In this document: positions 7,524-16,038 of the stretch, one piece after another | How the letters are laid out: each line of letters begins with the position of its first letter | Numbering within the stretch: position 1 is the first letter of the stretch | Source of the DNA: Thermoanaerobaculia bacterium | GTDB taxonomy: Bacteria; Acidobacteriota; Thermoanaerobaculia; Gp7-AA8 | Assembly: GCA_017883205.1 (NCBI GenBank) | Contig: JADGNZ010000009.1 | Coordinates: 1-64,000 of the forward strand | Reading direction: 5' to 3' | DNA length: 64,000 nucleotides | Notes under the pieces: generated by a model | Told to the model about the DNA's origin: nothing | Databases searched by the model: none | What the model saw: only the letters and a program-made list of their open reading frames with translations | Translations under genes and position numbers: made by a program

Positions 7524-10500
7524 CTACCCCAACTTCTCCATCAACGCCCTCGCCCGCCGCACATCCCACGATTCGAAACCTTCGCTAAGACGCGCAATGA
7601 CTGCGCCGAGCCGATCACGGGCGGCGGCGGCGTCCGTCTTATTGATGAATTCGCAGTAACTGACTTCGGTCCGCAGCTCGAACGCAAGCGCCGACTGCTC
7701 GCGGGCGATTGCGAGCGATTGCTGAAACCACTTGTGGGCTTGCTCCTCCGACTGACCGCGAGCCACAGCCAGCTCTCCCAGCAACCGATAAGGCTCCGAC
7801 CGGTAATAGCCCTCGGTGCACTCGGCGTTGTCGCGCAGGCCGGTGCGCAGCCACTCGCCCGCCTCGTCGAATTTGCCGATCGACATGTATCCCTCGGCGA
7901 TGAGCGACGGCCACTGGCTCGAATGCAGCCGGCCGCCTGTGGCACGCCATCCTTCGCGTCCGGCCTTCATCATGGCAATCCCCTGCTCCACCTCGCCCAT
8001 CGTCGTCAGCGCCCATCCCCGCATCGGCGTGGCGATGCCGATCCATGACGGGAAGCGGTGCTCGTTCGCGATGGCCAGCAGTTTCTCGCTCAACTGCATC
8101 ACCCGCTCCGGCCGGCGCATCTGAAGATTGGCAAACAAGAGGCCGGCCAGGAGATAGCAGCGGCTGTGTACGTGCGTGAAGATCTCGTAATCGATCAATG
8201 CCTGCTCGTTGATGTGCTGCGCCTGGTCCTCCAGCCCCATCACCGCCAGCGACATTGCCGTGAACGTGTACAAAAGGGCGCCGGGATCCTCCGCGAACAA
8301 CGCCACATGTTCGACGTGATGCGTGGCAGCATCGTAGGAGAGCAGCCCTTCGCTGCCGTTGCTCACCGAATCGACGTGGTGTCCGCGCCAGAAGTCGACG
8401 CAGCACTTCGACGCCAGCGCCTCCAGTTCGAGAGGCAGACTCTGCTCGGCTCTCGCCTTCTGCAACAGGTCATCGGCCAGCGCGCCGGCTTCGACGAGCC
8501 GCGCGGAAGAGTGGTTGTAGACGATCAGCCCCTTAATGACCTGCGTTCGTTCGGGAACGTCGCCGAGCACATCGCACAACGCAAGCGCCCGCGTGAAGCA
8601 CGCCGCGGCTTCGTCGGAGGCCCAGCCGCGTGTGGAGACGAGCGCGCTTCCCTGCACGCATCGCACGGCCAGTTCGAGCCGGCCGCGCTCCTCGGATTGA
8701 GGGCGGCGCTCGATCATGGTCAGCGCATTCGCGACATGGCCAAGCGTTTCGAGATTCGCGGACGAGGCAAGCGCTTTGCGGGCTGCCGCGAGGTAGTAGT
8801 GCGCCGCTTTCTCACCCATCTCCGCTTCCGCGAAGTGGCGCGCCACGAGCTCCGGCTCCTCTCGCATGACGTCCGGAAACTTCTCCTCGAGCACTTCGGC
8901 GACGAGCTTGTGATACTGCTTGCGCTGCCGCTTGAGCAGCGATTCATGCAGCGCTTCCTGCACGAGCGCGTGCTTGAAAATGTACTTGGCCCGGCTGAGC
9001 AGTCCGCGCCGGTAGAGCAGCCCGGCGGCAACGAGCCGGTCCAGCTCGCGCTTGAGGCTCTCGTCGTCGAGCGCAGCCACCGCACGCAACATCTCGTAGA
9101 CGAACTCGCGGCCGATCGCTGCGCCGATCTGCGCGACCGGCTTCGCCGTTGCCAGCTTCGCCAGGCGCGCCATGATCGTCTCGTATAGCGTGGCCGGAAT
9201 CGAGAGCGACTGAAACGGTCCTACGAGCTCGTACCTGTCGTCGCGCTCGCGTAGGAGATCGGACTCGACCACCATCCTCGTCAGATCCTCGACGAACAGC
9301 GGGAAGCCCTCGGTCTTTGCATAGATCTCGTCGGCGACCGCGGCCGGCAGCGGCTTTCCGTTCGTCAGGTGCAAAACCATCTGCTCGACGCTTTGACGAT
9401 CGAGCGTCGAGATCGCTACCTGGCTTACCCATTCGTTGCCCATCCACGCGGACGGCGGCGCGAACTCCGGCCGGTACGTCAGGAGCACCAGCAACGGCAG
9501 CGAGGGCGCCTGCCCGATGATCAGCTCGATCAGGTCGGATGTCGTCGGATCGATCCAGTGCAGATCTTCGATGACGAGAACGGTCGGGCTCATCCCCGCC
9601 TTCAGCTCGACGTACGCGGCCAGCCCTTCGAGCATCAACGCCTTTTGTTCTTGTGGTGACGTGCCGGCGGACGCGGTTGATTGGAGGGAGAGCACCGGGG
9701 CGATGCGTGGCACGAGGCTCATACCGTCGCTGCCGTATTCCAAAAGAGCCTTCGTCAGCAGAGCGAGCTTCTCGTCGTCCGAGGTCGTGTGGGTGATACC
9801 GAGTGCGTCCTTCATCGCATCGATGACCGGATGGAGCGCGGAGTCGCGGTAGTAGGGCGAGCATCGCCACTCCAGCCAGACATGCGGCTCGCCGGCGACG
9901 TGCGTACGAATCTGTTTGAGCAGCCGCGATTTTCCGACCCCTGCTTCCGCGTTGAGCATCACGACGCTTCCCTTGCCGCGGCAGGCCTGTGCCCATTTGC
10001 CGAGGAGAAGGTTCATTTCTTTCTCGCGGCCGACGATCGGTGTGAGCGTGCGGCTCGACATCGCTTCGAAGCGCGTCTCGAAGCCTTTGTCGGCGACGAC
10101 GCGGCTGTATTCGATCGGATCCGCCGAGCCCGGAATCCGAAGCGATCCAGCGCGCGCGAGCTCGAAGAACGGCTCGACGAGACGCAGCGTGGAGGAGGAG
10201 ATCATCACCGAGCCGGGTGGCGCCTCCTGTTGCAAATACATCGCCGCCATCGATGCGTCGGCGCGCCCGAGGTCATCGTCCGCGTGGTCGGCGGCCATCA
10301 CGACTGTTCCGGTATGCACTGCGGCGCGCGTGGCCAGCGCAACGCCCATCTCGGCTTCGAAGCGGGGGCTGAGCGCGGCGACGCGGGCGACGAGCTCGAG
10401 CCCGGCACGCACCGCGCGGCGGCTGTCGTCTTCCGCGGTATCGGGATAGCCGAAGCAGACGAGCGATCCACCTGTGCCTGAACGGACGATGTATCCCCCA

Positions 10501-11210
10501 TGCTTCGCGAAGATCTCGCGACTGGCTTTGTCGAACTCGGGCGTCAGCTCGTGCAGCACCTCGCCGGCGTCGCCGGGATCGAGAGCCGATCCGTCGGGCT
10601 CGCGCGGCAGCAGGTCGCAGCGCAGAAAGGTCACTTGCCGCTTTTCCGCGTACGCCGCCTCGCCGCGTGCGGCCGGAGCGGCCGCCGCGGCGGCACGCGC
10701 CTGACGGACACTTTCGATGGCCTGACGAAGCTCCTTCCGAATGCGAAGGAAAAGCCGCTTCTGCTTCCCAGGATCGGTGTAGTGCTCCTCGATCGTTTCG
10801 CTGCCTCCGGGAAGGAACTGCCGCGTGGCGATCCACGAGTGGCGTTCCCATTCGCACGGCGACAGCACGATCGGAAAGATCACGAGCCCGCGCTGGCGGC
10901 AGGCAGTCAGGAAGTTCTCAATCTCGATCTGCGTGCAGAAAGGAGAATCGAGGAAAGCCTGACTGACGAGAACGAGGGCGATGTCGCTCGACTCCAGTTG
11001 CTTGCGGATCTCATCGTTCCAGAGCGAGCTTGCCGCGATCCGCTCGTCGGTCCAGAAATCGACATTCGCTTCCGCGGAGAGGCCTTTCAGAAACCCGAGA
11101 AGCGAGTCATCAGCGAGATATTGCGGGTCGCGATGACTGTAACTGACGAAGATCCTGACTTTATCCGCCGGAGGTCCGGACGCCGAGATTGAGGACGTGG
11201 CTGTGTCCAT
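7524..11210 (-). CDS. TIR / degenerate class III cyclase / STAND ATPase / TPR protein
   Basis: About 1,228 residues. Near residues 18-160 is a TIR domain (KVRIFVSYSHRDPQYL; acidic residues in FCTQIEIENFL where NADase TIRs carry the catalytic Glu). At about 190-345 is a class III nucleotide-cyclase fold (KRQVTFLRCDLL, then CFGYPDTAEDDSRRAVRAG), but the second metal Asp of the usual GDG is replaced (SGTGGSLVCFG), so the cyclase is probably inactive. A STAND/AAA ATPase follows: AEAGVGKSRL (about 422) and VIEDLHWIDPT. The last 500 residues look like TPR-type helices. This layout suits a signal sensor that fires a TIR effector, as in some antiphage STANDs, or a regulator. ATG 11210 was chosen; GTG 11222 is also possible. 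Confidence 0.85.
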   Translation of the reverse strand: MDTATSSISASGPPADKVRIFVSYSHRDPQYLADDSLLGFLKGLSAEANVDFWTDERIAASSLWNDEIRKQLESSDIALVLVSQAFLDSPFCTQIEIENFLTACRQRGLVIFPIVLSPCEWERHSWIATRQFLPGGSETIEEHYTDPGKQKRLFLRIRKELRQAIESVRQARAAAAAAPAARGEAAYAEKRQVTFLRCDLLPREPDGSALDPGDAGEVLHELTPEFDKASREIFAKHGGYIVRSGTGGSLVCFGYPDTAEDDSRRAVRAGLELVARVAALSPRFEAEMGVALATRAAVHTGTVVMAADHADDDLGRADASMAAMYLQQEAPPGSVMISSSTLRLVEPFFELARAGSLRIPGSADPIEYSRVVADKGFETRFEAMSSRTLTPIVGREKEMNLLLGKWAQACRGKGSVVMLNAEAGVGKSRLLKQIRTHVAGEPHVWLEWRCSPYYRDSALHPVIDAMKDALGITHTTSDDEKLALLTKALLEYGSDGMSLVPRIAPVLSLQSTASAGTSPQEQKALMLEGLAAYVELKAGMSPTVLVIEDLHWIDPTTSDLIELIIGQAPSLPLLVLLTYRPEFAPPSAWMGNEWVSQVAISTLDRQSVEQMVLHLTNGKPLPAAVADEIYAKTEGFPLFVEDLTRMVVESDLLRERDDRYELVGPFQSLSIPATLYETIMARLAKLATAKPVAQIGAAIGREFVYEMLRAVAALDDESLKRELDRLVAAGLLYRRGLLSRAKYIFKHALVQEALHESLLKRQRKQYHKLVAEVLEEKFPDVMREEPELVARHFAEAEMGEKAAHYYLAAARKALASSANLETLGHVANALTMIERRPQSEERGRLELAVRCVQGSALVSTRGWASDEAAACFTRALALCDVLGDVPERTQVIKGLIVYNHSSARLVEAGALADDLLQKARAEQSLPLELEALASKCCVDFWRGHHVDSVSNGSEGLLSYDAATHHVEHVALFAEDPGALLYTFTAMSLAVMGLEDQAQHINEQALIDYEIFTHVHSRCYLLAGLLFANLQMRRPERVMQLSEKLLAIANEHRFPSWIGIATPMRGWALTTMGEVEQGIAMMKAGREGWRATGGRLHSSQWPSLIAEGYMSIGKFDEAGEWLRTGLRDNAECTEGYYRSEPYRLLGELAVARGQSEEQAHKWFQQSLAIAREQSALAFELRTEVSYCEFINKTDAAAARDRLGAVIARLSEGFESWDVRRARALMEKLG

Positions 11211-11303
11211 GGATTCTGCCACCAGAAATATGAGGGTGGAGTGACAGAATAGCTGGATTTCGGAGTGCGGTCACCCAAAGTTTTGCAGGCGAGACTTGCG
11301 ACG

Positions 11304-11417
11304 TCAGGCCGGCGGAACCGAGGAGATCGCGAGCTTGAAACCGTCGGGGTCCTGCACGCGGAACACGCGCGCGCCCCACGGCATGTCGGCTGGCTCCGAT
11401 AAAACTGAAAGTCTCAC
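11304..11417 (-). pseudogene. C-terminal remnant of a VOC (glyoxalase) protein
   Basis: A 37-residue frame contains DMPWGARVFRVQDPDGFKLA, which is the typical last strand region of VOC-family proteins. The N-terminal three quarters are missing. GTG 11417 overlaps the stop of the upstream gene (GTGA), so the fragment could still be translated, but a functional VOC fold needs more sequence. Probably a deletion relic. Confidence 0.55.
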
Positions 11418-11905
11418 ATCTTCGCGCGCAAGAGCGACAGCAGCGAGGCGTGCGAATGGTAGGCAATGTCGTGAATGCGCCACCCGTCTTTGGTCTTCGT
11501 CATGTGATACGAAAGCTCCATGACCTCGCCGCTTCCAGGGTAACGAAACGTCACGCGCACGACGCTCGGATCCTTGGTCGCGGATACCTTCAGCCCGCTC
11601 GCGCCCGGATCCTCCGAATCCCAGATCGGCGAGAAGTCGAGCCGACAGATCTCATGAGTCCGCTCGGCACAGGCGCGATCTTCGAGGATGAGGTTCGTGA
11701 GGCCGTCATCGAAATAGCGGCGAAGAACCGCTCGCGGCTGGTCGATCAGTCCCGGCTTCTCCGCATGATCGGGCACCGTTTCCCACGCGAAGTCTTTGTA
11801 CAGTTGCGACACAACGGCGTCCGCGCCGGCTGGAGGCGGCGCGGCGGAGAGAGTGGCGATCGAAATCGTGAGAACCGCGAACAGGAACACCTTATATGAG
11901 CGCAT
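11414..11905 (-). CDS. exported DUF3828-like protein
   Basis: 163 residues. It begins MRSYKVFLFAVLTISIATLS, a signal peptide likely cut after AAP or nearby. The mature part has VVSQLYKDFAWE, a 'DGLTNLILED' segment and a strand-rich end (VVRVTFRYPGSGEVMELSYH; GWRIHDIAY), matching the layout of DUF3828 / NTF2-like secreted proteins with unknown role. ATG 11905 has GGGAAG 7 bases upstream, which rules out the longer frame starting at 12025. Family assignment is tentative. Confidence 0.6.
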   Translation of the reverse strand: MRSYKVFLFAVLTISIATLSAAPPPAGADAVVSQLYKDFAWETVPDHAEKPGLIDQPRAVLRRYFDDGLTNLILEDRACAERTHEICRLDFSPIWDSEDPGASGLKVSATKDPSVVRVTFRYPGSGEVMELSYHMTKTKDGWRIHDIAYHSHASLLSLLRAKM

Positions 11906-12045
11906 CTGATTCTTCCCAACGCCCGAAGGACTCAGGCGTATCGGTAGTCTGACTGATATACGGCCGCCGCGAACGCCGCGGACTTGCCACATGGTAATGC
12001 ACAGTCGCAGCGACCTTCCGCCCACTCCTGTGAAACAATTCGCCC

Positions 12046-12537
12046 ATGCTCCTCCCTCCTGATCAGGTGATCGAGATCGCCATCCGCCTTCTGGCGGCGG
12101 TGCTGATCGGCGGATGTATCGGGCTCGATCGGGAGATCCGGCGGAAGCCGGCGGGGATGCGGACGCATGCGCTCGTCTCGCTCGGCGCGGCGCTGGTCAT
12201 GCTGATCGTGGTGCGTACCGGACCGGGCATCATCGAGCATGTTGATGCCGTCAGCCGGGTCATTCAGGGGATCATCGCCGGTGTCGGATTCCTCGGCGGC
12301 GGAGCGATCCTCAAGAGCAGCGAGCACGACATCGTCCACGGGCTTACCACCGCGGCTTCGATCTGGCTCGTGGCGTCGCTGGGGATCGCGTGCGGCGTAG
12401 GGCAGTGGGTGGCCGCGCTCATCGCGCTGGCGCTAGCACTTCTCGTCCTCATCGTCGGCGAGCCGATCGAAAGGCTCGTGCATCGGATCGCGAATCGAGA
12501 AAGCGGCAATGTAACGGGCGACGAGCGGCGCGAGTAG
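12046..12537 (+). CDS. MgtC/SapB family membrane protein
   Basis: 163 residues, mostly hydrophobic. Motifs of MgtC are clear: LIGGCIGLDREIRRKPAGMR, THALVSLGAALVM, GVGFLGGGAIL and HGLTTAASIWLVASLG. It should have four to five membrane helices in the inner membrane. MgtC proteins help survival under magnesium limitation and acid stress by inhibiting ATP synthase or affecting ion balance. This one is the short form without the C-terminal ACT-like domain. It is monocistronic; AACAAT lies 7 bases before the ATG and no ribosome site is visible. Confidence 0.9.
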   Translation: MLLPPDQVIEIAIRLLAAVLIGGCIGLDREIRRKPAGMRTHALVSLGAALVMLIVVRTGPGIIEHVDAVSRVIQGIIAGVGFLGGGAILKSSEHDIVHGLTTAASIWLVASLGIACGVGQWVAALIALALALLVLIVGEPIERLVHRIANRESGNVTGDERRE

Positions 12538-12557
12538 GCGTCGCTCGATCCCGCATA

Positions 12558-12920
12558 TCACGAAGGCAAAGAGCGAACACGAATTCGGGTCTCGTCAACG
12601 ATCCAGAGCTCGTGACTCAACTCGTTTTGACGAAGAGCCGCGATCAAGCGGGTGGAAACCGAAAGCACGTGCGCTTTGTCCTGGCTCTTGAGCCGGAAAA
12701 CGATGAAGCCCGGGTGTAACTCCGGCGGGTACGCTTTGATGTTCGAGAAGCCTCGATCGAACGTCACAAGAATCCGATTCTCGGCATCGCAGATTTCGCT
12801 CACTCGAGGATCGACGGAGCCGCCCAGTTCTTGCTCCACGACAGTCGCCGCATCCCAACCGGCATATCGAAGAAGTTCAGCCAACTCCTCCGGAAGATTC
12901 TCGTCGACCTTGAACCGCAT
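12558..12920 (-). CDS. DUF5615 PIN-like toxin candidate
   Basis: 120 residues from ATG 12920 (GTG 12926 adds two). MRFKVDENLPEELAELLR has the first conserved Asp, and ILVTFDRGFSNI has the second, as in DUF5615 'mut7-C/PIN-like' proteins that pair with DUF433. The family is predicted to be a ribonuclease toxin. It follows the DUF433 gene with only a few bases between them, the usual antitoxin-toxin order. The C-terminus ends RIRVRSLPS. Confidence 0.85.
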   Translation of the reverse strand: MRFKVDENLPEELAELLRYAGWDAATVVEQELGGSVDPRVSEICDAENRILVTFDRGFSNIKAYPPELHPGFIVFRLKSQDKAHVLSVSTRLIAALRQNELSHELWIVDETRIRVRSLPS

Positions 12921-12929
12921 GGTCACGAG

Positions 12930-13157
12930 CTACGCCGGCAGGGCCAGAACTTCTTCGCGAACAACGTCGGCGGCGTAGGCGATGCACGCCTGAACGGCAT
13001 CATGAGAGAGGCGCGGATAGCTGTGGAGAATCTCAGCCTCGGAGATTCCGGCCGCGAGATTGTCAAGGACGACGGAGACAAGAATCCGTGTCCCTGCCAC
13101 GCAGGCCTGACCATGACAAATGTTCGGGTCAACGCTGATGTGCTGATGCCAGTCCAT
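12930..13157 (-). CDS. DUF433 protein, antitoxin candidate
   Basis: 75 residues. ISVDPNICHGQACVAGTRILVSVVLDNLAAG is the standard DUF433 core (a small winged-helix-like fold), followed by EAEILHSYPRLSHDAVQACIAYAAD. ATG 13157 has a perfect AGGAGG 7 bases upstream, so the longer frame to 13220 is not used. Together with the DUF5615 gene it forms a predicted toxin-antitoxin pair; DNA binding and autorepression are expected for the family but not shown here. Confidence 0.85.
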   Translation of the reverse strand: MDWHQHISVDPNICHGQACVAGTRILVSVVLDNLAAGISEAEILHSYPRLSHDAVQACIAYAADVVREEVLALPA

Positions 13158-13253
13158 GGGCAACCTCCTGTCAATTTTACGCGCAGTTCTGTCTTTGCGA
13201 TCTCGAGGGAACCGTTTCACGCGGAGGCGCGGAGGACGCGGAGGTAAGAGTTA

Positions 13254-13697
13254 CTACCTTCGATGCCGCCCCTCTTCCACCATCAGACACCGGTCTTGCA
13301 CCACCTTGATCCCTGCCTCGGCCAGCTTCTGCGCGGCTTCGTCGTTGCGGATGCCGAGCTGGAACCAGACGCTCTTCGGCTTTGCCGCGAGGATGTCGTC
13401 GACATGCGCCGGAATGTCGGATGGCTTGCGGAAAACGTTGACCATGTCGATCGGACGGCCGATCGCGGCGAGCGTTCGAACGACTGGCACGCCGAGGATC
13501 TCGGTGACTTCGGGGTAGTAAACGGGAACGGGGATGATCTCGTAGCCGGCCTGTGCCATGTGGGCGGGGACGTAATAGCCTGCCTGCGCTGCGTGCGACT
13601 CCGGTTTGATGCCCAGCACGGCGATCGTTTTCGTGTCGCGCAGCAGCGCGTCGATGCCTTCGTTGTCGTTAATCAGGTTCGTTTTCCACTCTGTCAT
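13254..13697 (-). CDS. CoA-binding protein (YccU type)
   Basis: 147 residues. A Rossmann-like CoA-binding domain fills the protein: TIAVLGIKPESHAAQAGYYVPAHM, then YEIIPVPVYYPEV and the end KSVWFQLGIRNDEAAQKLAEAGI...VQDRCLMVE. Family members bind CoA and may be regulators; no enzymatic role is known. TACCCT stands 8 bases before the ATG and there is no Shine-Dalgarno, so a leaderless message is possible. Confidence 0.88.
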   Translation of the reverse strand: MTEWKTNLINDNEGIDALLRDTKTIAVLGIKPESHAAQAGYYVPAHMAQAGYEIIPVPVYYPEVTEILGVPVVRTLAAIGRPIDMVNVFRKPSDIPAHVDDILAAKPKSVWFQLGIRNDEAAQKLAEAGIKVVQDRCLMVEEGRHRR

Positions 13698-13824
13698 GGT
13701 GGCGGAGGGTAGCAAATAGCGGACAACCGCGGCGCGATGATACGATCGAGTTACACGGAATAACCCCTGGCGGCATCTCCTTTTTACGCGACAAGTCCAA
13801 ATAACAAGCGAGGTCTATCGTCGT

Positions 13825-15495
13825 ATGAAACGTGCAGCTCTGACCGTGCTTCTGTTGGTTGTTCCGTTCACCGCGTTCGCCTCCTCGGCGCCGACGCAGG
13901 CCGTCATCGTGATGATGAAGCAAACAGGCCGGCTCACCGTCAAATCGCTCGCCGTGAATCTCGATCCAGCCGTTTCGGACGACGAGCGCGACGTTCGCGA
14001 CCTGCCCGGCATTCACGGATTCGCGGCCAACCTCACCGCCGGCGAGATCGCATCGCTCAAGGCTTCGGGCAAGGTCATCTCGATCGATCCGGACCTGGAG
14101 CGCCACGCCTTCGCCGACTCCGTCAGCGTGGGCCAGCAGACCACACCATACGGAGTGACGAACATCGATGCGCCGCCGGTGTGGCCAGTCACGCGCGGCA
14201 GGTCGCTGTCGAACGGTCCGGCCATTCACGTGGCCATCATCGACACCGGCATCGACTACAACTATTCCGAGCTCGCGGCGGCCTTCAAGGCCGGCTTCAA
14301 CTACATCAACCGCACCGCCGATCCTCTCGACGATAACGGACATGGTACCCACGTCGCCGGGACCATCGCTGCGGCGAATGACGGCGCAGGAGTCGTAGGC
14401 ATCGCGTCGGATGTCGACATCTATTCGCTGAAAGTGCTCGACACCTGCGGCAGCGGCCGGGTGAGCGACATCATCCAGGCGCTCCAGTGGGTTGAGGATA
14501 AGAAAAAAGAGATCGGCGGAAACTGGATCATCAACCTCTCGCTCGGATCCGACACTGCGTCCACGCCGGAACAGACTGCGTTCGACGCCGCCAGCAATGC
14601 AGGCATCCTCATCTTTGCCGCGGCCGGAAACAGTTACGATGGGACCGACGGACTGTCGTATCCGGCCGGATATCCATCGGTCGTTTCGGTAGGCGCGGTC
14701 GACTCCAACAATGTCATCGCCTCCTTCTCGCAGCGGGGTGCCGATCTCAAGCTCGTCGCGCCGGGGGTGAACGTGATTTCCACGTTCCTCAACGGCCGCG
14801 TGGCCACGGACGACGGCCGGAAGATTCCGGCGAATTTTGCCGACGGCACGCTGAGCAGCGGCGACGCCGCATGCCTGTCCAAAGGCCCGGTCACCGCCAA
14901 GTTTGTATCCGGCGGCACCGGCAACGTGACGGAAATCCCGGCAAGCGTCAGCGGAAAGCTTGCGCTGATCGAACGCGGTGGTACCGATCCGGCCGGCACA
15001 AGTCTCACGTTCCTGGCGAAAACACGCAACGCTCTGGCCAAGGGCGCAATCGGCGTCGTGGTCTACAGCAATGCAAACCCCGTCGTCACACCCGGCTTCA
15101 ACGACTTGACACAGGCGGACGTGAACACCCTCCCACCGATGGCGCTGATCGAGCGCGCGGACGGTCTGGCTCTGCTGGCCACACCGAATGTGACGTTAAC
15201 CATGAGCTTCGACAGTCACGGCCTCACTGAGCTCTTTGCGCTCCTGAACGGCACATCGATGGCGTCCCCGCATGCTGTAGGAGCGGCGGCTCTGGTGTGG
15301 GCGGTCTCACCAAACTCCACAGCGACGAACGTCGCCACGGCGCTCGAACAAACCGCGAAGGATCTCGGCACCGCTGGACAAGACACAACCTATGGCTATG
15401 GTCTCGTAGACGCCCTCGCCGCAGCAAAGCAGCTCAACCCGGCGGCCTTCGCGCCCGGGCCCGTGAAGGGTCGCCTGCCGGGCCGGCGACGATGA
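13825..15495 (+). CDS. secreted subtilisin-like serine protease (S8) with inserted PA domain
   Basis: 556 residues. A signal peptide (MKRAALTVLLLVVPFTAFAS) and an inhibitor-like propeptide precede the S8 domain. The triad is visible: Asp in AIIDTGIDYNY (about 139), His in NGHGTHVAGT (about 173) and Ser in NGTSMASPHAVG (about 480). A protease-associated insert lies between His and Ser (about 345-450; KLALIERGG, GAIGVVVYSN). The tail is a short basic stretch (GRLPGRRR). It should be an extracellular protease. A strong hairpin with TGTTTT follows the gene, so it is probably monocistronic. Confidence 0.93.
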   Translation: MKRAALTVLLLVVPFTAFASSAPTQAVIVMMKQTGRLTVKSLAVNLDPAVSDDERDVRDLPGIHGFAANLTAGEIASLKASGKVISIDPDLERHAFADSVSVGQQTTPYGVTNIDAPPVWPVTRGRSLSNGPAIHVAIIDTGIDYNYSELAAAFKAGFNYINRTADPLDDNGHGTHVAGTIAAANDGAGVVGIASDVDIYSLKVLDTCGSGRVSDIIQALQWVEDKKKEIGGNWIINLSLGSDTASTPEQTAFDAASNAGILIFAAAGNSYDGTDGLSYPAGYPSVVSVGAVDSNNVIASFSQRGADLKLVAPGVNVISTFLNGRVATDDGRKIPANFADGTLSSGDAACLSKGPVTAKFVSGGTGNVTEIPASVSGKLALIERGGTDPAGTSLTFLAKTRNALAKGAIGVVVYSNANPVVTPGFNDLTQADVNTLPPMALIERADGLALLATPNVTLTMSFDSHGLTELFALLNGTSMASPHAVGAAALVWAVSPNSTATNVATALEQTAKDLGTAGQDTTYGYGLVDALAAAKQLNPAAFAPGPVKGRLPGRRR

Positions 15496-15520
15496 GTCCG
15501 AGGTTCCGAATCAAGAATTC

Positions 15521-15556
15521 AACGCGGCGCCCTTCGGACGCGCCGCGTTCTGTTTT
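15521..15556 (+). terminator. intrinsic terminator after the subtilase gene
   Basis: AACGCGGCGC at 15521-15530 pairs perfectly with 15540-15549, with a 9-base loop containing CTTCGG, followed by CTGTTTTG. This is a good rho-independent terminator 26 bases after the stop codon. Confidence 0.85.
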
Positions 15557-15639
15557 GTGAACCTTGGGGGCCGACCGAACAATCGGGTTTTCAGTCGAAC
15601 GTCACCGTCCCGACTCCGGCCCCTGAACTTTCACTTTGC

Positions 15640-15645
15640 TAGAAT
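15640..15645 (+). promoter_or_regulatory. probable -10 element (TGCTAGAAT)
   Basis: TAGAAT at 15640-15645 is preceded by TGC, giving an extended -10. It lies 48 bases before the start of the small exported protein, whose ribosome site CAGGAG is at about 15681. The same TAGAAT word occurs before several other genes in the window. No good -35 is visible. Confidence 0.45.
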
Positions 15646-15693
15646 TCGTTCACGCCCTTCGATCCAGACAACCACACACACAGGAGCTTATCC

Positions 15694-16038
15694 ATGAAAC
15701 GAATCCTTGTCGCTGCACTCATCCTCACCTTCGTTACCGGCGGCGCTTTCTCCGCACCAAAGTCGAAGAAGGCGACGGCGTTGAAACAACCTTCCGCGAA
15801 ACAAGCAGTCGTCAGCTCCGTGCCCCTGAGCTCGCTCTTTCCGGCTTCCACCGAAGAGAGTGTTCCGGACGCCAAGGGAATGGTCTCGATGGCTGCGCCG
15901 AATCATGAGGTCGTCATCGTCCGCATCAACGCAGACGGCACCCGATCGCACGCGTGCGTCGACAACGAGACCGCCGCCCGCGCTTTCATGGCAAATCAGA
16001 AGAACGCTGCGGCAACGGCAGCCAAACAGGCGCAGTGA
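15694..16038 (+). CDS. small exported protein of unknown function (114 aa)
   Basis: A signal peptide (MKRILVAALILTFVTGG, cut near AFSA) leads into a Lys/Ala-rich stretch and a short conserved-looking domain: EVVIVRINADGTRSHACVDNETAARAFM. The single Cys sits in that domain. The tail is Ala/Gln-rich. Its stop overlaps the start of the metalloprotease gene (TGATG), so the two are translationally coupled and may work together, for example as propeptide, chaperone or inhibitor. That role is inference. No family was recognised. Confidence 0.75.
   Translation: MKRILVAALILTFVTGGAFSAPKSKKATALKQPSAKQAVVSSVPLSSLFPASTEESVPDAKGMVSMAAPNHEVVIVRINADGTRSHACVDNETAARAFMANQKNAAATAAKQAQ

Noticed and set aside
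10273-10857. Separate gene in the middle of the TIR-STAND protein
   Set aside because: Arg-rich frame on the same strand in another phase; the main frame shows continuous cyclase and ATPase motifs.
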